A stretch of 64,000 nt of DNA from Sinorhizobium numidicum. Lineage in GTDB: Bacteria > Pseudomonadota > Alphaproteobacteria > Rhizobiales > Rhizobiaceae. Shown piece by piece: positions 36,086-43,527 of the stretch. Location: positions 2,602,001 to 2,666,000 of the forward strand of contig NZ_CP120368.1 of assembly GCF_029892045.1 (NCBI RefSeq). Direction: 5' to 3'. The notes beneath the pieces are model-generated. The model was given only the letters and a program-made list of their open reading frames with translations. It searched no databases and was not told the origin of the DNA. Position 1 is the stretch's first letter; the number at the start of each line of letters is the position of its first letter. A program made the translations under genes and the position numbers.

Positions 36086-36297
36086 CCGTCAAAATGGCCC
36101 GAGAACACCTCGTCAGCGGACGACACCGCCACCGCGAAGTCGACGCTTTTGATGACGGCGCCGCCCTTAGCGCGAAGACTGTTCGCGGTCGCCAGATCGC
36201 CCGTCACCGAATCGAGCGGCCTTACCGTCCCGTTGCCCAAGTCCGCCAGCCACAGGCCGGGTTCGCCGGGAATCCCAATCACAACAACTTTTGCCAT
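36082..36297 (-). CDS. 71-residue protein coupled to YcaO (possible substrate or partner)
   Basis: ATG at 36297 with GAGGGGCGAT before it. The frame is open further upstream, but that part overlaps the regulator gene. The protein begins MAKVVVIGIPGEPGLW and ends SSADEVFSGHFDG. It has no cysteine, six serines and three threonines, many glycines and a hydrophobic first strand. Stop overlaps the YcaO start (ATGA). Size and coupling are those of RiPP precursors, but I see no clear leader-core boundary. It may instead be a recognition partner. No family recognised. Confidence 0.6.
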   Translation of the reverse strand: MAKVVVIGIPGEPGLWLADLGNGTVRPLDSVTGDLATANSLRAKGGAVIKSVDFAVAVSSADEVFSGHFDG

Positions 36298-36317
36298 ATC
36301 GCCCCTCATGCCTCTGA

Positions 36318-38141
36318 TCAAAACCCCGCTTTTTTCAGTCCCTCGCGATAGAGGTCCTTCTGCCACTGCTCTTTCATCGGAACGACGGCAAGCCACTTGT
36401 CGACATCGAAGCTCGGATTGATCTTCAAAGCCCGCATCCTATGCGCTCGAGCTTTCTTGCGGTTCCCGAGCATCGCCCAGCTCGCCGCAACGATCCTGTC
36501 CCCCGGCGTCTTGTCTTTCATCCTTTGCGCAAAGCCGATTGCCTCCTCGTATTGCCCGAGGAAATAGCTGGCACCCGCCGCGCTCCAGAGATAGGCGTCC
36601 GGCGCCAGCGGATTGAGCGAAAGCGCCTTGCCGAGCTTCTCGAGGGCCTCGGCCGGGCGGGCGGCGTGAACGAGGGTATCGGCGTGGCTATAGAGCACGT
36701 CGGCGTAATGCGGGCTTAGCTGTTCGGCCAGATCCAAGGCAGCGAGGCTTTCGTCCAAATCGCCCTGATAGAGCTTCACCACACCCAATTCGCGGTGTGC
36801 GGCAGGAAGCTGTTCGTTGCTTTGCATCGCCCCCCTCGCATGGCGCTCGGCAAGCGACAGAAGATCGTTGTTACCCTGCGCGGTCAAAAGCCATTCGGTC
36901 GCATAGGTTCGCGATATTCCGCTCAAGGCCGGCGCGAAATCCGGCTTGAGCCTGATTGCGTCGCGGAAGTCACGACGGGCCCTGCGAACGTCCGGCAAGC
37001 CGAGACCGGACAGATGGCGCAACCCGCCGAGATAGGCGTAGTAGGCCTCCGGATGCGCCGCGTAATCCAGGTGCTCCGCCTGCCCCCTCTCGACCTGCTC
37101 CGTCACCGCACGCGCGACATGATAGGCGATTTCCTGGCGCTGCTGTATCAGCCCCACAGGCGAGATCGTGAAGCGGTCCGCCCATATGATTTCGTCGGAG
37201 GGAAGAAAGATAAGCTGCGTGAAAAGCCCCTGGTCCGAAAGGCGACAATCGAGCGCGTAGGTGACGCCATGTTTCTGAAGGAACGCGGCCTTGTCCGCCG
37301 CGTCGCGAATTCGCTCGGCGGTGTAGGGCGCGACAACCGACATCGAACGCAGCGAACAGAGCCCGATCGTGATGTCCTCGATCACCGCGACGCTGACGGT
37401 GTGAAGCGTTGGGTCGCCGCCGAGCGCGGCAGGCGGAAGCAATGCGACGCGCGGCAACGGCGGGGCGGCGGGCGAAGCGCCTTCCACCGTCTCCCCGACG
37501 AATGCGGTCGGCTGCAGCAACACTCTGGCTGGCGTGCGGCCACCGTTCAGCAGTTGGCCGTGGCCGACGCGTTCCAGGATTTCCAGAACGGCCGTGTCGG
37601 CCGGGTCGAGTTCGAGGAGATGCGCGCAGGCTGAGCGCAGCATCGACCTGTCGGCGAAGCGCTCTTCTGCATCGATGAGCGCCTTGCGCAGCATTTCTGT
37701 GAAACCCTGCCGCTTCCGCATGATCCAGTCCGTGTACCGGCCAGCCGGCAGGTCCGCCGAAGCCAGAAAAGACTCCCGCCAAAGCGCCAGGGCTTTGCGG
37801 AAGGTCTCCTCGGAGCCGCCCAGCGCGTCGAACCCAGACACGTCGCAAGACAATGTCCCCAGCGCCACCTCGCTCTCTATCGAGGCAAGCAGCGGTCCGT
37901 CGGCTGTCGCAAGGTGCCGCATGCGCCAGAGGGTGGAACGCAGGTTCTTGAAGGCGACGCTCTTTTCCCGGTCGGGCCAGATCAGCGTCGCGAGCTTCTC
38001 GCGAGAGGCCGTTTTCTGTTCCGACACACACAGGTAAGCGAGGATCAGCAGGCCCCGCTCCGGACACGCCGCAACCCCGCCGCTGGAGTCGACCAGCCGC
38101 AGTTCCCCGAATGTCTGTAGGTGATAGCCCCCGCCTACCAT
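36318..38141 (-). CDS. SARP-like transcriptional regulator with BTAD, TolB-like and TPR domains
   Basis: 607 residues. The N-terminal winged helix (about 5-95) is LQTFGELRLVDSSGGVAACPERG and later LIWPDREKSVAFKNLRSTLWRMR. A BTAD-type helical domain follows (about 105-200, ALALWRESFLASADLPAG, LRSACAHLLELDPADTAVLEIL). Next is a TolB/FlgO-like fold (about 230-350, VSVAVIEDITIGL, YALDCRLS, EIIWADRFTIS), then about seven TPR units to the end. This layout is common in rhizobial regulators of unknown target. It ends 20 bases before the 71-residue gene, so it is most likely in the same operon and may control it. Confidence 0.8.
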   Translation of the reverse strand: MVGGGYHLQTFGELRLVDSSGGVAACPERGLLILAYLCVSEQKTASREKLATLIWPDREKSVAFKNLRSTLWRMRHLATADGPLLASIESEVALGTLSCDVSGFDALGGSEETFRKALALWRESFLASADLPAGRYTDWIMRKRQGFTEMLRKALIDAEERFADRSMLRSACAHLLELDPADTAVLEILERVGHGQLLNGGRTPARVLLQPTAFVGETVEGASPAAPPLPRVALLPPAALGGDPTLHTVSVAVIEDITIGLCSLRSMSVVAPYTAERIRDAADKAAFLQKHGVTYALDCRLSDQGLFTQLIFLPSDEIIWADRFTISPVGLIQQRQEIAYHVARAVTEQVERGQAEHLDYAAHPEAYYAYLGGLRHLSGLGLPDVRRARRDFRDAIRLKPDFAPALSGISRTYATEWLLTAQGNNDLLSLAERHARGAMQSNEQLPAAHRELGVVKLYQGDLDESLAALDLAEQLSPHYADVLYSHADTLVHAARPAEALEKLGKALSLNPLAPDAYLWSAAGASYFLGQYEEAIGFAQRMKDKTPGDRIVAASWAMLGNRKKARAHRMRALKINPSFDVDKWLAVVPMKEQWQKDLYREGLKKAGF

Positions 38142-38261
38142 GGAAGCCTCAGCCGCTCGAAGGGCCTGGAGCCCCGCCCCTGGCGGCCAGTCGAACGACC
38201 GGCTGCCGGTTAGCGCTCTGCGATTTGAACATCACCACTTTGTCTATGCCCCCTCTTTCCC

Positions 38262-38543
38262 TCAAGCGAATGTCGAAAGATCGGTCACATCACGCAATCC
38301 GCCGCCGGTCGATGGCGGTGAATTTTTGAAGAAGAAGGAAAAGTGTACGTCGAGAACGTCCGCAATATCATGCAGCCGGCTCGCGGACACCCGATCGACA
38401 CCCTCTTCGTATTTCCGGATCTGCCCAGGCGCGACACCCAGCGCACCGGCAAGCCCGTCCTCGCTCATTCCCAACATGGTGCGGCGAAACCGAATGCGAC
38501 CACCGACAAAAATGTCGATGGGATTGGGCGAGGTAAAACCCAT
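38262..38543 (-). CDS. XRE-family helix-turn-helix protein
   Basis: 93 residues. HTH_3 fold: FVGGRIRFRRTMLGMSEDGLAGALGV, then APGQIRKYEEGVDRVSASRLHDIADVLDV, ending with FSFFF and a disordered tail (PPSTGGG). Similar small XRE proteins are frequent in rhizobia. GGAGGCGCAG precedes the ATG at 38543. It lies 120 bases upstream of the SARP-like regulator on the same strand and may control the unit. Confidence 0.82.
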   Translation of the reverse strand: MGFTSPNPIDIFVGGRIRFRRTMLGMSEDGLAGALGVAPGQIRKYEEGVDRVSASRLHDIADVLDVHFSFFFKNSPPSTGGGLRDVTDLSTFA

Positions 38544-38731
38544 CTGCGCCTCCGCATGATCCGATGGCTGCCCCTTCTTTGAGGATGCTTGAAAAACGGA
38601 GACGTTGCAACTCGCAGCTTTGGGCGATGCACAGGGTTCTCGTCATGGAGGGCGTCCATGGCTAGAGGCACAGCACATCGTCTTGGGGATCCGGCCGGCT
38701 CAATGCGCGTGGGGCTCGAGGCAATATCGTT

Positions 38732-38792
<61 letters not shown>

Positions 38793-38873
38793 CTGTCGCA
38801 GGTTTCCCGGCGGATAGCCACCGCTCCCCGCAGCCGTTCTATCCGCCGGGTCGATCGTTCGGGGACCGCCCGG

Positions 38874-39287
38874 TTACCATGACCTCCAACCACTCGACCA
38901 GTAACGCCCCTTGAGATCGCTGAGGCGGTCTTCAAGGTCCGCAATGATGTCCTCGAGACGCGAGGATCGCCGCATCGGCCAATATGAATATGAACGGCTG
39001 GTACTTGCAATGAGCAGCCCGGCCACGGCCATTAACGCGAGTGCGGTCCAAGCCGGATGTTCCCTCGCCATTTCGCCTGTCCTGCGGCCCGTGTCCATGA
39101 CCCTGGTGGCGACGGCTCTACCGGACGGAATCTCCAGGTCGGAGAGCATGTCTTTGAGCGAGTCGACCTGCTCGCGAAGCCACTGAACCTGCTCCTCGAT
39201 CGGCTGCTCCGGAACACCGACCTTGCCGGTCTTCGTATCGACCACCCCACGGGGCACCGCGGCACCGAGTTCATTCTTATCTGCCAT
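38874..39287 (-). CDS. small membrane protein, ElaB/YqjD-like
   Basis: 137 residues from ATG 39287 (GGAGG nine bases before). An amphipathic helical/coiled segment (EEQVQWLREQVDSLKDMLSDLE) is followed by one membrane helix (WTALALMAVAGLLIAS) and a short cytoplasmic coiled tail (SSRLEDIIADLEDRLSDLKG). The pattern is that of ElaB/YqjD/DUF883 proteins, which can tether ribosomes to the membrane in enterics; that role is not shown here. An earlier ATG at 39314 lacks a good ribosome site. Confidence 0.7.
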   Translation of the reverse strand: MADKNELGAAVPRGVVDTKTGKVGVPEQPIEEQVQWLREQVDSLKDMLSDLEIPSGRAVATRVMDTGRRTGEMAREHPAWTALALMAVAGLLIASTSRSYSYWPMRRSSRLEDIIADLEDRLSDLKGRYWSSGWRSW

Positions 39288-39331
39288 TATCCTGATCCTC
39301 CAAATCGAGCCCATTCCAAAGGTCTGGGCGA

Positions 39332-39757
39332 CTACCGAGGAAAACGACTGCCGGGGCGAGGAGTTCCTTGGGCGGTGGGAAGTGGTGGAAGATGTCGGGA
39401 ATGGTGGGCCCGGAGGGCCAGCAAAATCGCAATCTTTTCAATGGGGTTTGCCAAATTTTCGGCGGATGAATTCCCTATCCGTTCCATAGTTTGCCAAATT
39501 GCCAAATCGCCCTCGATGATACGTTCATGGGCTTCCGGGAACCTTTGCTTCTTCCTTTCGGGAAATCGCGACCTCGGCTTTGGCTCCTTTGGTCGCGTCA
39601 CTTGCTCAAGCATCGAGCGCCTTATGCGGATCGGCGGGTCGCCGCCGAAGATGTGAATGCGCGGCGTCCCGTCATCATCAATCCAGATGATCTCGCTCCG
39701 GACGACCACCTCGTCGCCCACCTGAATTTCCTCCCTTGCCGTCACCGCCGGTGTCAA
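39332..39757 (-). CDS. hypothetical protein spanning the left att site
   Basis: 141 residues. The first third looks like a small beta domain (EEIQVGDEVVVRSEIIWIDDDG, then PRIHIFGGDPPIRIRRSMLEQV). The middle is basic and the last 28 residues are read through the att repeat into host DNA. Its 5' part lies inside the decayed element. GGGAGGAAATTC-type sequence near the start is acceptable as a ribosome site. It may be a small regulatory gene of the element whose end was remade by integration. No family recognised. Confidence 0.45.
   Translation of the reverse strand: MTPAVTAREEIQVGDEVVVRSEIIWIDDDGTPRIHIFGGDPPIRIRRSMLEQVTRPKEPKPRSRFPERKKQRFPEAHERIIEGDLAIWQTMERIGNSSAENLANPIEKIAILLALRAHHSRHLPPLPTAQGTPRPGSRFPR
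39400..39417. other. attachment-site direct repeat, left copy
   Basis: The 18 bases AATGGTGGGCCCGGAGGG are repeated exactly at 42243-42260, where they include the 3' end of a tRNA gene (complement of CCCTCCGGGCCCACCA). This copy has no tRNA attached, as expected for the distal att site of an element integrated into that tRNA. Confidence 0.8.
39447..39505. other. TTTGCCAA cluster, possible integrase arm sites (left)
   Basis: TTTGCCAA at 39447-39454 and 39490-39497, TTGCCAA at 39499-39505. The same motif recurs four times near the other att site. Clustered short repeats next to both att cores are typical arm-type sites of tyrosine recombinases. Confidence 0.45.
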
Positions 39758-39956
39758 ACGGTGATCGGCGGCGGCCGTCGGGTCGCGGCGCTCAAGACGC
39801 GCACCAACGAAATCTCTGCTTAGGGTTTAGCTCGTGACCTCTCAAGGTTGCTGTGATAACGTCAGACTTCCTTGACGACATTGTTTCTGGGGCTGCTCCG
39901 GGTGCAGGACTGATCCCGCAAACTACCCTGGGCGCAAAACGAGAAGGGGTGGACGG

Positions 39957-40220
39957 ATGGCATGGAGTTTAGGTGAAGTGTGGCTTCAACCCGGCCAGTC
40001 TGAGAGGCGGTGGTATACCTTTGGGGATCCTCCAAGCTGGATCGGGCCGCAAGTTCTCTTTCCTAGAGCCCTAAATGCTCGGGGAGTGCTGGCCGTTCGG
40101 GACCCGGGCACTGAGGCCCTCCCCATTAGCTTGGGAACCCGTTACTGGGCGACAATCGTAAATGTGAGCCCCCCAGGCGAGTGGGTTAATTATTCTCTAA
40201 CGGGGGGCGAACTAAAATGA
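39957..40220 (+). CDS. small hypothetical protein of the integrative element, first of a pair
   Basis: 87 residues, rich in Trp, Pro and Gly (begins MAWSLGEVWLQPGQSERRW, ends GEWVNYSLTGGELK). Likely a small beta-sheet protein; no family recognised. GAAGGGGTGGACGG precedes the ATG. Its end overlaps the next gene by four bases, so the pair is translated together. Codon use is less GC-skewed than in flanking genes, in line with transferred DNA. Confidence 0.55.
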   Translation: MAWSLGEVWLQPGQSERRWYTFGDPPSWIGPQVLFPRALNARGVLAVRDPGTEALPISLGTRYWATIVNVSPPGEWVNYSLTGGELK

Positions 40221-40498
40221 CGTTCAAGAGAGCCGCCAACTTATTTGTACGGACCAACGCGTCCGGTGACATCCTCAGCATTTTTTGGCCTTTTGAGACC
40301 GTGGAACAAGGTGGCCCGGATCAAACAGGTGTTGCCCTTTCGGATGGCGAAAAGTTACACAATGTCGCCGTTCCTCCTGATTTGTATGATGCTGTTTCGG
40401 TACGGGACTTACCTGCAGACTTGTTTGGCAATTACGATCTCCAAGTCGACGAAAAGGGCAACGCCCTACTTGTGAGACGCGGGCTCGAAGGGCACTAG
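40217..40498 (+). CDS. small hypothetical protein of the integrative element, second of a pair
   Basis: 93 residues: LFVRTNASGDILSIFWPFE, then DGEKLHNVAVPPDLYDAVS, then NYDLQVDEKGNALLVRR. Soluble, acidic, no recognised family. Starts inside the stop of the previous gene (ATGA). A fragment of an IS end begins two bases after its stop, so anything that followed it may have been lost. Confidence 0.55.
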   Translation: MTFKRAANLFVRTNASGDILSIFWPFETVEQGGPDQTGVALSDGEKLHNVAVPPDLYDAVSVRDLPADLFGNYDLQVDEKGNALLVRRGLEGH

Positions 40499-40500
40499 GT

Positions 40501-40568
40501 CGCCGACTCATAAAGCGCATCCAGATTTTGGCTGAAGCGAGTTTGACGAGAGCAAGGTAGTTTTCGCT
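40501..40568 (-). mobile_element. IS5-type element fragment, duplicate of the transposase 3' end
   Basis: The 68 bases match 41043-41112 with few differences (shared CCAGATTTTGGCTGAAGCG and GAGAGCAAGGTAGTTTTCGCT). Identity stops abruptly at 40568, after which sequence is unrelated to the transposase. This is the remains of a second copy, evidence of IS-driven deletion in the element. Confidence 0.7.
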
Positions 40569-40675
40569 TCGACGGCAACTACATGTTCCCGATCGTCGAC
40601 CGGTTCGGCACCATGGATCAGGTGCGCCAGCACTACGCCGATCCCGGAACGGCTACGTCTGACGCGCCGAAGCCC

Positions 40676-40990
40676 CTACCCTCCAACGATTTCGCTGATC
40701 TGCACGATGGGCGCGATGTCCGTATAGTTGGCGACGTCCGCGGCGATCTCCGCGCGGTGGGGACCTAACGCCTCCTGGAATATCGCCAGGGTCGGCGAGT
40801 AGACGTGGCACGCCGCGACGAACTCCGGCGCGCTTCCAGGTTCGCGACCCGCAAGGCCCTTATCGATCTCGTAGCGCAGGCAGGCATCGCCGAGCCGTTC
40901 CTGGATCAGTGGCATGTGGCGGGTGCGGTAGTAGTCGTGATCGAACTTCGAGCCGCCATCGGCCGGATAGTAGACGCTCATCTTGATCAT
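40676..40990 (-). CDS. EthD family reductase/stress-type protein
   Basis: 104 residues, a ferredoxin-like dimeric alpha-beta barrel fold: MIKMSVYYPADGGSKFDHDYYRTRHMP at the start with the conserved H-P, then VAACHVYSPTLAIFQEALGPH. Matches the EthD family. AGGAGCCCGACC precedes the ATG at 40990. It lies between two IS remnants within the tRNA-bounded element, and so could have been carried in by the IS or the island. Substrate unknown. Confidence 0.78.
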   Translation of the reverse strand: MIKMSVYYPADGGSKFDHDYYRTRHMPLIQERLGDACLRYEIDKGLAGREPGSAPEFVAACHVYSPTLAIFQEALGPHRAEIAADVANYTDIAPIVQISEIVGG

Positions 40991-41037
40991 GGTCGGGCTC
41001 CTGCCTGAACGCCTCTCCGAGCGTCCGAGGGGCCTTT

Positions 41038-41755
41038 CTAGCTCACCGGCTCGTAAAGCCGCAACCAGATTTTGGCTGAAGCGAGTTTGACGAGAGCAAG
41101 GTAGTTTTCGCTGTGCTTTTCGAAGCGGGTGGCGATGGCACGGAAGTGCTTGAGTTTGCTGAAGAAGCGTTCGACGAGGTTGCGGTAGCGATAGAGAAAG
41201 GCGCTGAACGGCGGGCGGCGTTTGCGGCCGGGCATCGGCTTGATGTTGGCCCATACGCCGCGCGCGGCCATCTCGAGGCGCAAGGCATCACTGTCGTAGG
41301 CGCGATCGGCGAGCAGCACGTCGCCGCCGCCGAGCGTATCGAGCATGTCGGCGGCGCTCCTGCCATCGTGTGCTTGTCCGGGCGTCAGCTTGAGCGCGAT
41401 CGGCAGGCCGCGCGCATCGACCAGCGCGTGGATCTTAGTGGTCACTCCACCGCGCGAGCGCCCCATGCATCTGTCGTCAGGCTCACGCCCCGGGGGCGGT
41501 ATCCGGCGCGTCCCCTTTTTACCGTTGGCACCATGCTGATGAACCCGGATCGACGAGCTGTCGATCATCTGCACATCGCCATCGTAAGCCATTGACACAG
41601 CATCGAAGAGCCGGTCCCATACGCCCGCCTTGCGCCATCTGACGAAGCGGTTGTAGCAGGTCGTATACGGGCCGTAGCGCTCGGGAATGTCCGCCCACGG
41701 CGAGCCGGTCCGAAGACGCCAGTAAATCCCATTCAGAACACGCCGGTCGTCAACC
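41038..41755 (-). mobile_element. IS5-family transposase, 5'-truncated
   Basis: The readable frame covers about 239 residues: VLNGIYWRLRTGSPWADIPERYG, WRKAGVWDRLFDAV, then the DDE parts MIDSSSIRVHQHG, DVLLADRAYDSD and YRYRNLVERFFSKLKHFRAIATRFEK. It matches IS5/IS1031-type transposases. About 40 N-terminal residues and the corresponding IS end are missing, and the frame joins integrase sequence directly near 41755. No start codon remains upstream of the GTG at 41598. It should be inactive. A duplicate of its 3' end lies at 40501-40568. Confidence 0.85.
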
Positions 41756-42116
41756 CGAAGCCTTGGAGCCTCTGCGCCGCGACAAGGAATTCGTGCTTTT
41801 GAACGGCTATGGCGTACCTTTTTCGGAGAAGTCCTTGACCGGAATGATGGCGCATTGGACGCACCAAGCGGGCATGCCGAAGGGCTATACCTTGCACGGC
41901 TTGCGGAAATCCTATGGCGGCGATCTGACCGAAGCGGGCGCCTCCGAAATGCAGCAGAAAGACATGCTCGGGCACACCACCCTCGATGAGGTGGTCAACT
42001 ATGCAAAGGGAGCAAGCAAGCTCAGATTGACGGTCGAGGGAACCCGGCGGCTGGAGGAATACCATGAAAAGCGGGCCAAAAAGCCTCGCCTGCGGGTGGT
42101 CGGCGGCGGCGAATGA
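41750..42116 (+). pseudogene. tyrosine recombinase (phage-type integrase), C-terminal remnant
   Basis: About 118 residues remain: KEFVLLNGYGVPFSEKSL, YTLHGLRKSYGGDLTEAGA (the H-x-x-R pair), MLGHTTLDEVVNYAKGAS (the G-H and catalytic Tyr). This is the C-terminal half of the catalytic domain. The N-terminal half and first catalytic Arg are missing; the break coincides with the truncated IS. It lies 126 bases from the tRNA, the normal position for an integrase at a tRNA att site. A terminator follows. Confidence 0.82.
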
Positions 42117-42145
42117 TTTGAGCAAGAACCGGCGAATCAAAAGAG

Positions 42146-42169
42146 GGCGGCGCTTCAGCCGCCTTTTTT
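42146..42169 (+). terminator. Rho-independent terminator after the integrase remnant
   Basis: GGCGGC-GCTTCA-GCCGCC followed by six T residues; a textbook hairpin with T-run 29 bases after the integrase stop. Confidence 0.8.
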
Positions 42170-42170
42170 G

Positions 42171-42212
42171 TTGCCAATTGTTTGCCAAGCTTGCCAAAAT
42201 CCAGTTGGCAAA
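42171..42212. other. TTTGCCAA cluster, possible integrase arm sites (right)
   Basis: TTGCCAA at 42171, TTTGCCAA at 42181, TTGCCAA at 42191 and an inverted TTGGCAAA at 42205-42212, all within 42 bases, just inside the right att repeat. Matches the motif near the left att site. Confidence 0.45.
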
Positions 42213-42242
42213 CCGCCCCTTAACTAATTGATTTTAAAGGAA

Positions 42243-42260
42243 AATGGTGGGCCCGGAGGG
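42243..42260. other. attachment-site direct repeat, right copy (tRNA 3' end)
   Basis: Exact copy of 39400-39417, covering the CCA end and acceptor stem of the tRNA on the minus strand. Integration here keeps the tRNA intact, and the decayed element extends to lower coordinates. Confidence 0.8.
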
Positions 42261-42320
42261 ACTCGAACCCCCAACCAAGCGGTTATGAGCCGCCGGCTCT
42301 AACCATTGAGCTACAGGCCC
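42245..42320 (-). tRNA. tRNA with CAU anticodon, probably tRNA-Ile2 (or elongator Met)
   Basis: 76 nt with CCA encoded. On the minus strand: acceptor GGGCCTG/CGGGCCC, D-arm GCTC...GAGC, anticodon stem GGCGG/CCGCT around CTCATAA, T-arm GGGGG-TTCGAGT-CCCTC. Anticodon CAU. A G1-C72 pair excludes initiator tRNA. The anticodon arm (GGCG-CTCATAA-CGCTTGG) resembles E. coli tRNA-Ile2, whose C34 is lysidylated, more than elongator Met. Its 3' end served as integration site. Confidence 0.9.
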
Positions 42321-42471
42321 TGTCGACTGTCGCAGTCGCCGCGAACCAATGGTAATTCGCGTATGGCAATGGCTCTAACCGAAAACCTTTTTGACGACAA
42401 GCCATTGCCGCAATGCCTACACAATCGATAAGCATGGAATCGAGGGACAAAACAACCGGAGAGAAACAATC

Positions 42472-43269
42472 ATGATGTCTACACGCGTTGCCCGCACGAT
42501 TCATGTCGTTGCCATGGCCGCCGCTTTTGCCGGGGCGTTCGCTGCGGTCGCGGCGGCGCAGGATAATGCCGATGGCCAGGGGGGCGGCCAGCGGGACGGC
42601 AAGGGACGCCCGGATGGCATCAGGGGCCGTCAGGCGGTTATCAAGGTCTCCGGTGAGGGCCGCTCGACCACGGCGCCCGACATGGCGATCCTGCAATTGA
42701 GCGTCGTCAAGGATGCGAAAACCGCGCGCGAGGCGCTCGACGCCAACAACAAGGCGATGGCGGAGGTGCTTACGGCGCTGAAGGAAGGCGGCATCGCCGA
42801 GCGCGACCTGCAGACCAGCGGCTTCTCGATCAATCCGCAGTATAATTACCCGCCGAACAATGACGGCGGCAACCGGCCGCCGGAACTGGTCGGCTACCAG
42901 GTGGTCAACGGCGTTACCGTGCGCGTCCGCGATCTCGGCAAGCTCGGCGAAATCCTCGACAAGTCGGTGTCTCTCGGCGTCAACCAGGGCGGCGGCATCG
43001 AATTTACCAATGACAAGCCGGAGGATGTGATCACCGAGGCGCGCAAGAAGGCCGTCGCGGACGCCATCGCCAAGGCCAGGGTGCTCGCCGAAGCGGCCGG
43101 CGTCTCGCTCGGCCGGCTGATCGAGCTCGCTGAGCAGCCGTCGCGGCCCGAGCCGCTCCCGGTGGTGCGCAGCATGGCCAAGGAATTTGCCGCCGATGCG
43201 GTGCCGGTGGCGACGGGGGAGACTGCCTATACCGTCACCGTCAACGTGACCTTCGCGGTCAACCAGTAA
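42472..43269 (+). CDS. SIMPL domain (DUF541, BP26-like) periplasmic protein
   Basis: 265 residues. Signal peptide about 1-28 (HVVAMAAAFAGAFAAVAAA), a Gly/Asp-rich linker, then the SIMPL domain: VIKVSGEGRSTTAPDMAILQLSV, LQTSGFSINPQYNYPP, GYQVVNGVTVRVRDL and ARKKAVADAIAKARVLAEAAGV. BP26/Omp28 proteins form ring-shaped periplasmic channels in Brucella and are immunogenic. GGAGAGAAACAATC precedes the ATG. Monocistronic, starts just beyond the tRNA. Confidence 0.87.
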   Translation: MMSTRVARTIHVVAMAAAFAGAFAAVAAAQDNADGQGGGQRDGKGRPDGIRGRQAVIKVSGEGRSTTAPDMAILQLSVVKDAKTAREALDANNKAMAEVLTALKEGGIAERDLQTSGFSINPQYNYPPNNDGGNRPPELVGYQVVNGVTVRVRDLGKLGEILDKSVSLGVNQGGGIEFTNDKPEDVITEARKKAVADAIAKARVLAEAAGVSLGRLIELAEQPSRPEPLPVVRSMAKEFAADAVPVATGETAYTVTVNVTFAVNQ

Positions 43270-43370
43270 GCGCCGGTTTGGCCCTGAGCCTGCAAGGTTC
43301 AGGGCAATTCTGACATCTTCAGACCGGCAAAAGATGGGCCTGGGCCGAAAAACAATGAGCCCCTCACGCT

Positions 43371-43473
43371 GCTGCATGTTCCTTAATCGGAACCGATTAA
43401 CGGACAAAACATGCAGCAAATTCAAAGTGCTACAGCGATCTTTGTGCGTCTGAAAAGACGCACGGCGCTGTAG
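43371..43473 (+). repeat. dispersed palindromic repeat, family A copy 3
   Basis: GCTGCATG, TTAATCGG-AACC-GATTAA hairpin, CATGCAGC, CAAAGTGCTACAGCG, GTGCGTCT-GAAA-AGACGCAC, GCGCTGTAG. A near-complete copy between two convergent genes; a separate weak stem (GCCCTGA...TCAGGGC, 43281-43305) just after the SIMPL gene may be its terminator. Confidence 0.75.
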
Positions 43474-43527
43474 GCGTGAGGGGCTCATTTCCGTCGGCCG
43501 GGGGAGACAAGACGGAAATTCGAGAAT

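Noticed and set aside
40558-40768. Plus-strand frame FDGNYMFPIVDRFGTMDQ... as a gene
   Set aside because: Starts at the sharp edge of the IS fragment, lacks a ribosome site, and most of it is antisense to the EthD gene; at best a broken remnant I cannot identify.
41733-42197. 154-codon minus-strand frame across the integrase remnant
   Set aside because: Antisense of clear tyrosine-recombinase motifs; no ribosome site or family match.
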